From: Pseudomonas sp. MYb60
GTDB taxonomy: Bacteria > Pseudomonadota > Gammaproteobacteria > Pseudomonadales > Pseudomonadaceae
Assembly: GCF_002979555.1 (NCBI RefSeq)
Contig: NZ_PCOZ01000007.1
Location: forward strand, 309,478-373,477
Length of the DNA: 64,000 bases
Direction of reading: 5' to 3'
Positions 60,400-64,000 of this stretch are shown in pieces (within the stretch, counting starts at the first letter, position 1; every line of letters begins with the position of its first letter). The notes beneath the pieces are model-generated. The model ran no database searches. It was not told where the DNA came from and saw nothing but the letters and a program-made list of their open reading frames with translations. The position numbers were made by a program, and so were the translations under genes.

Positions 60400-61287
60400 A
60401 TGAAAGTCGCTGCAGTCGTTTCAACCAAAGGCGGGCCGGGTAAAACCACGGTTGGCGCCAATCTGGGCGCGTTTTGTGCCGATGCTGGTGTTCGAACCCT
60501 GCTCATCGATCTTGATAATCAGCCGTCGCTGTCCTCGTTTTACAACTTGTCGCACGAGGCACCTGGCGGTACCTATCAGTTGATCACGAGCAAAGAGACT
60601 CGGCCTGATCAGATCATTTCTCAGACCTGTATCCCCAATCTATCGCTGATCAAATCGAATGATCCGTTCAATTTGCTGAGCAATTTGTTACTGCACGCTG
60701 CTGACGGTCGCCTGCGTCTCAAGAATTTGATGCCAGCCTTCGCGCAGGACTTTGATCTGATTCTGATCGACACCCAGGGCGCTCGCTCCATCGTGCTGGA
60801 GATGGCCCTGTTGGGTTCTCAAGTGGCTATTTCCCCCATCACGCCGGATATGTTGACTGCCCGGGAGTTTCAACGAGGGATGCTCCAGCTCTATCGGGAC
60901 CTGGAACCCTTGGCAGCATTGGGAGCAGTGACACCCATGTTGAATATCGTGATCAACAAGCTCGATGCCACCAATGATGCAAATCTCATCTATCACACGC
61001 TGACCGAGACCTTTTCCGACCATCCAAAAATTCAGATGGTCCACACGACAATCCCCGCTGCGGTGAGTTTTCGCCGCGCTGCCACCGAAGGTGTACCTGC
61101 TCACCGGCTGGAGTATCGGCTCCCTACTCATCGGCGCTCGCCAACCGCTTTCAAGGTCATTAAAGAGCTCTCCATGGAGCTGTTTCCCGAGTGGCGCTTG
61201 AAGTTTGAGGCGATGAGCGAGGAGCGTTTGAGTCAGAACGTTTCGTTGCTATCGAAGAGGGCGGCCTTGGGGAGAGCGGCAGTATGA
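60400..61287 (+). CDS. ParA/Soj-family ATPase of an integrative conjugative element
   Basis: A 295-aa partition-type ATPase. The deviant Walker A is KGGPGKTTVGAN (about 10-21); LLIDLDNQPSL and LILIDTQGARS carry the Walker A' and B aspartates. The chain starts immediately (MKVAAVVSTK) without an N-terminal HTH, as in element-borne Soj proteins that maintain excised ICEs. It starts 124 nt after the tRNA. Its stop overlaps the dnaB-like start (ATGA at 61284-61287), so the two form an operon start that is then cut off. Confidence 0.9.
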   Translation: MKVAAVVSTKGGPGKTTVGANLGAFCADAGVRTLLIDLDNQPSLSSFYNLSHEAPGGTYQLITSKETRPDQIISQTCIPNLSLIKSNDPFNLLSNLLLHAADGRLRLKNLMPAFAQDFDLILIDTQGARSIVLEMALLGSQVAISPITPDMLTAREFQRGMLQLYRDLEPLAALGAVTPMLNIVINKLDATNDANLIYHTLTETFSDHPKIQMVHTTIPAAVSFRRAATEGVPAHRLEYRLPTHRRSPTAFKVIKELSMELFPEWRLKFEAMSEERLSQNVSLLSKRAALGRAAV

Positions 61288-61454
61288 GCCTGCTTGATTT
61301 AGTCCCACCTCATTCGGTTGAGGCCGAGCAGGGCGTGATCGGTGGGCTGTTGCTCGATAACTCGGTTTGGGATCTGGTCGCTGACATGCTTTCAGCTGGA
61401 GATTTTTTCAGGCGTGATCACCGTCTGATCTACCAGGCGATCGGCCAGTGGTAA
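61284..61454 (+). pseudogene. Truncated replicative helicase (DnaB) N-terminus
   Basis: A 56-aa frame, MSLLDLVPPHSVEAEQGVIG, GLLLDNSVWDLVADML, then RDHRLIYQAIGQ, matches the start of the DnaB N-terminal domain of ICE helicases. It stops after one foreign Trp codon at 61452. The remaining 400 or so residues are absent. The break falls at about 61440-61451, where it runs into antisense TIGR03749 sequence. It overlaps the parA stop by 4 nt. Confidence 0.85.
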
Positions 61455-61535
61455 CCGTTCCCAGGGCATGATTTCGACGGCGTGAGCGAGTGCACAGCCG
61501 AACCATAAAGGGAGGGCGAAACTCAGACGGCGCAT
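61392..61535 (-). pseudogene. Truncated TIGR03749-family ICE protein
   Basis: 47 codons. The first 31 (signal peptide MRRLSFALPLWFGCALAHA, then VEIMPWERLPLA) match the start of TIGR03749 conjugation proteins. The last 16 (DRLVDQTVITPEKISS) are the antisense of the dnaB fragment, so the junction is near 61443. The rest of the gene, normally 250 or more residues, is lost. The start at 61535 overlaps the TIGR03746 stop by one nt, showing the original operon order. Confidence 0.8.
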
Positions 61536-62206
61536 TACTGGCCTCCTTGCTTGCTTAATGTTTTGGCGGCGGGAGAGGGGAGTGGAGTGATGCGTTGTGG
61601 AGGCGAGTCGTAGCAATCAAGCGCCAAACCGAATGGGTTCTTCTCGGGGTCGATGTCCTGGCGCACCACTTTCAAGGGGTAGCGTACAAAGGCTTGTTTG
61701 ACCCGTTCGGAGCCGTAGAACTCTTCCGTTGCCAGGTCCAGGGTGACCAGCCATTTGTCTCGTCCTACCACCTGGACGCGTAGTTCTGGATTGTCGCCAT
61801 AACCGCGTTCCGGAATCTCGAAAACGCTGCGAGTGTGACTGCGAAGTTCGCTGGCGGTTTGGCGTTTCTGGTAGTCGGTCTCCAGTTCTGCCTTACAGCT
61901 TGGCGTGAGATAGGCGCTGAGCTTGTGGAGGATGCGGGGGTAGTCTCGCTCACCGTCGGTAGGCCACCGGTTGAGCTGCTGGAAGATATAGAAGCTGAAA
62001 GTGTAGACCGACTCTGGAGGGACCTCCCACCACTTACGTGTGCTGCCAGAGCGAAGATCGGGCGGGTTGTGGATGGTCAGGTTTTTGGGAGCATCCCACC
62101 ACCCGAACCCCATCATGACGGCGATGCTGAACATCAATCCACAGCCGGCTCGGAGGGTTTTGATGTGCGACTCAAGGCGGACCACTTCATTCTTGAAGCG
62201 GCTCAT
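61535..62206 (-). CDS. TIGR03746-family ICE conjugation protein
   Basis: A 223-aa protein with an N-terminal membrane helix (about 20-38, LRAGCGLMFSIAVMMGFGWW) and a periplasmic domain with PPDLRSGSTRKWWEVPPESV, FYIFQQLNRWPTDGERDYPR and VRYPLKVVRQDIDPEKNPFG. This is the PFL_4703/TIGR03746 family, a VirB8-like part of the ICE mating channel. The C-terminus looks complete. Its start overlaps the TIGR03750 stop (ATGA). It is probably not functional in transfer, as the downstream genes are deleted. Confidence 0.9.
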   Translation of the reverse strand: MSRFKNEVVRLESHIKTLRAGCGLMFSIAVMMGFGWWDAPKNLTIHNPPDLRSGSTRKWWEVPPESVYTFSFYIFQQLNRWPTDGERDYPRILHKLSAYLTPSCKAELETDYQKRQTASELRSHTRSVFEIPERGYGDNPELRVQVVGRDKWLVTLDLATEEFYGSERVKQAFVRYPLKVVRQDIDPEKNPFGLALDCYDSPPQRITPLPSPAAKTLSKQGGQ

Positions 62207-62607
62207 CGGCGGTGGCTCCTGCGGGTACTCCAGCGGCCTGAGCGTATCACCAGGTCAGCACCGCCGGCCCAGGCAGTCAGCAGGGTCCATCGTGTGGCAA
62301 TGATCCACTGCAGCTGCCGATAGAGCCATGTCTCTGGCTTACCCCGCTTGTGGCGCCGCAGCAGTTTTCCCCCGATAAACAAGCCTAACCCTACGCAAAG
62401 CATCATCATCGTCGGTGCCAAAGCGATGCTTTGAAACAGCACCGCTGCGGCAATACCAAGCCCTAAGCCTGCAAGACCGCCACACCCCACGGTTACCCAC
62501 ATCTCATCGGCTGTTAGCCCCAGGACGATGACGGGTTGACGGTTAAGGCGTGTCGGCAGAAAGCGCAGCGTTCCGTCTGGAAGCTGTAGATCTGGATCGT
62601 GTGTCAT
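62203..62607 (-). CDS. TIGR03750-family ICE conjugation membrane protein
   Basis: A 134-aa inner-membrane protein. LPDGTLRFLPTRLNRQPVIV and LGLTADEMWVTVGCGGLAGL are family-typical, followed by two hydrophobic segments (about 38-80), a basic GGKLLRRHKRGKPETWLYRQ and a short tail. It is TraE/VirB3-like in position within ICE clusters. It overlaps the next gene by 4 nt and follows TIGR03745 after 12 nt. Confidence 0.9.
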   Translation of the reverse strand: MTHDPDLQLPDGTLRFLPTRLNRQPVIVLGLTADEMWVTVGCGGLAGLGLGIAAAVLFQSIALAPTMMMLCVGLGLFIGGKLLRRHKRGKPETWLYRQLQWIIATRWTLLTAWAGGADLVIRSGRWSTRRSHRR

Positions 62608-62619
62608 TGTGCCTTCGCC

Positions 62620-62982
62620 TCACAGCACGCCAGTGCCTTTGGTCAGCAGCCAGATGATGATCACCAGGAGAAGAGCACCCACGCCGCAGGTGAGGCCGAA
62701 CTGCCCCCAGGTCTTCTTGCCACTCTGGACTTCGGAGTAAGAGCCATAGGCGTGGTAGGCAACCCCACAGAAAGCGGCAGCAGCAATGGCCAAGGCGATC
62801 AGGCTTACGATATCGAAGCCATGATTTTGGAGCGTCTGGATGATGCCGTTGCCCTCACCACGACTGGGCGCTTCCATTTGAGGCAGAGCAGCGTGTGTCC
62901 CCGAAGTCATGACAGCAGAAAGAGTCAGCCCATAGAGCGAAAACCGGCGGGTGAGTTTTTTGAAGAACGGGCGAATGTGCAT
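62620..62982 (-). CDS. TIGR03745-family ICE membrane protein (VirB2-like)
   Basis: A 120-aa protein with a signal-like N-terminus (KKLTRRFSLYGLTLSAVMTS, cleavage near THA), the segment LPQMEAPSRGEGNGIIQTLQ, and two hydrophobic helices (FDIVSLIALAIAAAAFCGVA; FGLTCGVGALLLVIIIWLLT). It is a pilin-like subunit by family position. The ATG at 62982 was chosen because TGGAGG lies 4-9 nt upstream. The TTG at 62994 would swallow that site. Confidence 0.88.
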   Translation of the reverse strand: MHIRPFFKKLTRRFSLYGLTLSAVMTSGTHAALPQMEAPSRGEGNGIIQTLQNHGFDIVSLIALAIAAAAFCGVAYHAYGSYSEVQSGKKTWGQFGLTCGVGALLLVIIIWLLTKGTGVL

Positions 62983-63021
62983 GGTTGCCTCCAATGGCAG
63001 TGATTGAACGTAGAGGTCGCT

Positions 63022-63261
63022 TTAGTGCAGCAACAGGAATGTAAGCAGGATGTAGATCAGGGTGACTTTCAGCGCCAGGCCTACGAATTTGGCCTGAGAA
63101 ATCTGGCCCGTAGCCCAGCCTCGATAGCCGCTACCCAGTGCCCAAGCGGCAAAGATCAGTGCGGCGGCAAGTACCAAGGCTATGAAGAAGGTGGCGCTCT
63201 GCTGTGGTGTGAAACCGCCCATGGCCTGGAACGCACTGAGCTGCTGGGGGCTCATGCTCAT
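63022..63261 (-). CDS. TIGR03758-family ICE membrane protein
   Basis: A 79-aa two-helix protein: MSMSPQQLSAFQAMGGFTPQ, then hydrophobic ATFFIALVLAAALIFAAWAL, the loop GSGYRGWATGQISQAKFVG and a second helix LKVTLIYILLTFLLLH. The YRGWATG loop is diagnostic. It is part of the mating apparatus by cluster position. Its start overlaps the RAQPRD stop by 3 nt. Confidence 0.88.
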   Translation of the reverse strand: MSMSPQQLSAFQAMGGFTPQQSATFFIALVLAAALIFAAWALGSGYRGWATGQISQAKFVGLALKVTLIYILLTFLLLH

Positions 63262-63584
63262 GGCTGATCCTTTATGGATCGCGTGTAGTGCCCGGTGAGT
63301 TCGGTAGGGTTTCGAGGCTGGGCGCGAGATGGAGTGAGATAGCCATTGATGCCCTGGCGGATCAAATCGAGATCGGTCGACAAGCGATCGTAATCAAAGG
63401 CATATCGATCGGTTGGATCGGTGACGGCTGCTTTGGGTGCTGAGATGCGAGCTGCAGCATCGAGCTGGCGCAGGACCAAGGCGAGGCGTTGGTGCTCATC
63501 AGCATCAGTGCGGGCCAAGGCGGGGAGCGATACGCAGCTCGTGTAGGCGAAGGCCAGGAACAAAGATTTGAAAGGGCAGGGCAT
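63258..63584 (-). CDS. RAQPRD-family ICE protein
   Basis: A 108-aa exported protein with signal peptide MPCPFKSLFLAFAYTSCVSLPALA. The mature part has HQRLALVLRQLDAAARISA, RYAFDYDRLSTDLDLIRQGI, and the family-naming stretch SRAQPRNPTELTGHY near its end (normally RAQPRD; here RAQPRN). The ATG at 63584 has GGAAG upstream; the TTG at 63587 is unlikely. First gene of the visible conjugation cluster. Confidence 0.85.
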   Translation of the reverse strand: MPCPFKSLFLAFAYTSCVSLPALARTDADEHQRLALVLRQLDAAARISAPKAAVTDPTDRYAFDYDRLSTDLDLIRQGINGYLTPSRAQPRNPTELTGHYTRSIKDQP

Positions 63585-63923
63585 CAATGGCTTCCATGCG
63601 CAGAAGAGTTTTTCGAGCTTCGCGCAGGGGGGGAACTGTCGACATTAGAGAAACTGGATTCGGCGCAGGAGCTTTCCGACGGATTGGGCTTCAGAGCCCT
63701 CGCTCATGCTGTGATGAGTTCACCTTGTCTGTAGGTCATCGGTTGGAAAAACGGTAGGGCATTACTGTTTTACGCGCGGTACACGTCAGACGGTGCCCGG
63801 ATAAGCGTAGGGATGTTTATATTCGGGGTAACGGAGTGGGGCGGTGGCAGGGAGCATAGCGTGGTTGTGAGTCGTAAAAAGAGATCGAAAGGTAGAGCTT
63901 TGCAAGGGATGCATGGCTCTGGT
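63585..63923. other. ICE DNA between RAQPRD and the IS3 element
   Basis: About 340 nt. In intact elements of this family another membrane-protein gene lies upstream of RAQPRD, but no convincing frame was found. Only short frames occur on either strand, which may mean the region was damaged or is a promoter region for the conjugation cluster. Confidence 0.4.
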
Positions 63924-64000
63924 TGAATCGCCCCGGGTTTTCTAGACACTCTCCAGGCTCGCTGCGTAACGCTTTTCAAACTCTACCGGTGACAGCTGAT
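63924..64000 (-). mobile_element. Terminus of an IS3-family insertion sequence (runs off the window)
   Basis: A terminal-repeat-like end TGAATCGCCCCGGGTTTTCT begins at 63924. It is followed by the last codons of a minus-strand transposase: TAG stop at 63942-63944, and upstream residues QLSPVEFEKRYAASLESV. This ending (LSPVEFEKRY) is typical of OrfB of IS3-family elements. Only about 77 nt are visible. Confidence 0.75.
63942..64000 (-). CDS. IS3-family transposase OrfB, C-terminal fragment
   Basis: Eighteen codons are visible, reading QLSPVEFEKRYAASLESV then stop. The gene is partial at the window edge. The matching residues are the conserved tail after the DDE integrase core. Too short for finer subgroup assignment. 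Confidence 0.7.
   Translation of the reverse strand, partial: QLSPVEFEKRYAASLESV

Larger units (their letters stand above)
60277..64000. mobile_element. Remnant of an integrative conjugative element next to tRNA-Asn
   Basis: After the tRNA come a ParA, a cut dnaB-like gene and the minus-strand conjugation cluster in the known ICE order (RAQPRD, TIGR03758, TIGR03745, TIGR03750, TIGR03746, TIGR03749). This gene set is typical of the PFGI-1/PAPI-1/ICEclc family, where a ParA lies by one end. A deletion joins dnaB to TIGR03749, and an IS3-family element sits near 63924. The right end is beyond the window; no integrase or second att copy was seen. Confidence 0.85.

Noticed and set aside
63770..63979. 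69-codon minus-strand frame at the right end
   Set aside because: It crosses the apparent IS3 terminus in a frame different from the OrfB tail and has no similarity to ICE proteins.
1..64000. CRISPR array, restriction-modification or abortive-infection system
   Set aside because: No regularly spaced direct repeats, and no cas, R-M or recognised defence genes were found on either strand.

Overview
The window is chromosomal DNA from a fluorescent Pseudomonas, most likely the P. fluorescens group. This rests on GC-rich genes with P. fluorescens-type protein sequences, Pseudomonas REP elements (cores such as GAGGGGGCTTGCCCCCGAT), the NAGGN osmolyte operon, an UndA 1-undecene enzyme, a CsrA/Rsm paralogue and small genus-typical proteins (DUF3509, DUF3309). 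No CRISPR array, rRNA or prophage was seen. One tRNA (Asn) is present.

Layout. Bases 1-3250 hold ureide catabolism: puuE-uraD-alc on the minus strand and uraH on the plus strand. A purine permease lies further on at 9222-10568. All three transcription units have a TTGTATACAA-type palindrome upstream. Bases 3393-8588 encode a 1731-aa toxin-like protein. Bases 10.7-22 kb are mostly housekeeping: a MarR regulator, an aminotransferase and GST, folE, smr, prmB and aroC. An MFS transporter is translationally coupled to an acireductone-dioxygenase-like protein that has lost two metal-binding histidines. Bases 22-29 kb carry a small LuxR-type HTH protein, DUF3509, a FATP-type acyl-CoA synthetase, an ankyrin protein and an LTA-synthase-like protein. 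The terminator of that last gene has been split by a 523-bp internally deleted IS4-family element with an 11-bp target duplication. Bases 30-36.4 kb carry an SDR, csrA, yheU and the NAGGN osmoprotectant genes (amidotransferase, Ngg synthetase, M42 peptidase).

Bases 36680-41506 encode a second giant protein. It has a DUF6543-like N-terminal region, a hydrophobic pair, leucine-rich repeats and a C-terminal NEL-type E3 ubiquitin ligase domain with the C-x-D motif, so it looks like an effector acting on eukaryotic hosts. The 3393-8588 protein appears to share its central architecture but has a different tail. Bases 41.5-60.1 kb hold mnmC, pap, a thiolase, an EamA exporter, fumC, bolA, trhO, a DsbA-like protein, an ABC exporter, a GGDEF/EAL protein, undA, a diguanylate cyclase and divergent lldD/LysR genes with two stacked palindromes between them.

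From the tRNA-Asn (60201-60276) to the end lies a decayed integrative conjugative element of the PFGI-1/PAPI-1/ICEclc type. It has a ParA next to the tRNA and a dnaB-like gene cut after about 54 codons. That gene is joined through a short shared stretch to a truncated TIGR03749 gene, followed by TIGR03746, TIGR03750, TIGR03745, TIGR03758 and RAQPRD. The tail of an IS3-family transposase runs off the right edge.

The strongest leads are the NEL effector, the paired giant proteins, the metal-site-less ARD paralogue coupled to a transporter, the IS4 mini-element inside a terminator, and the scar in the ICE remnant. No completely novel multi-gene system could be demonstrated from sequence alone.
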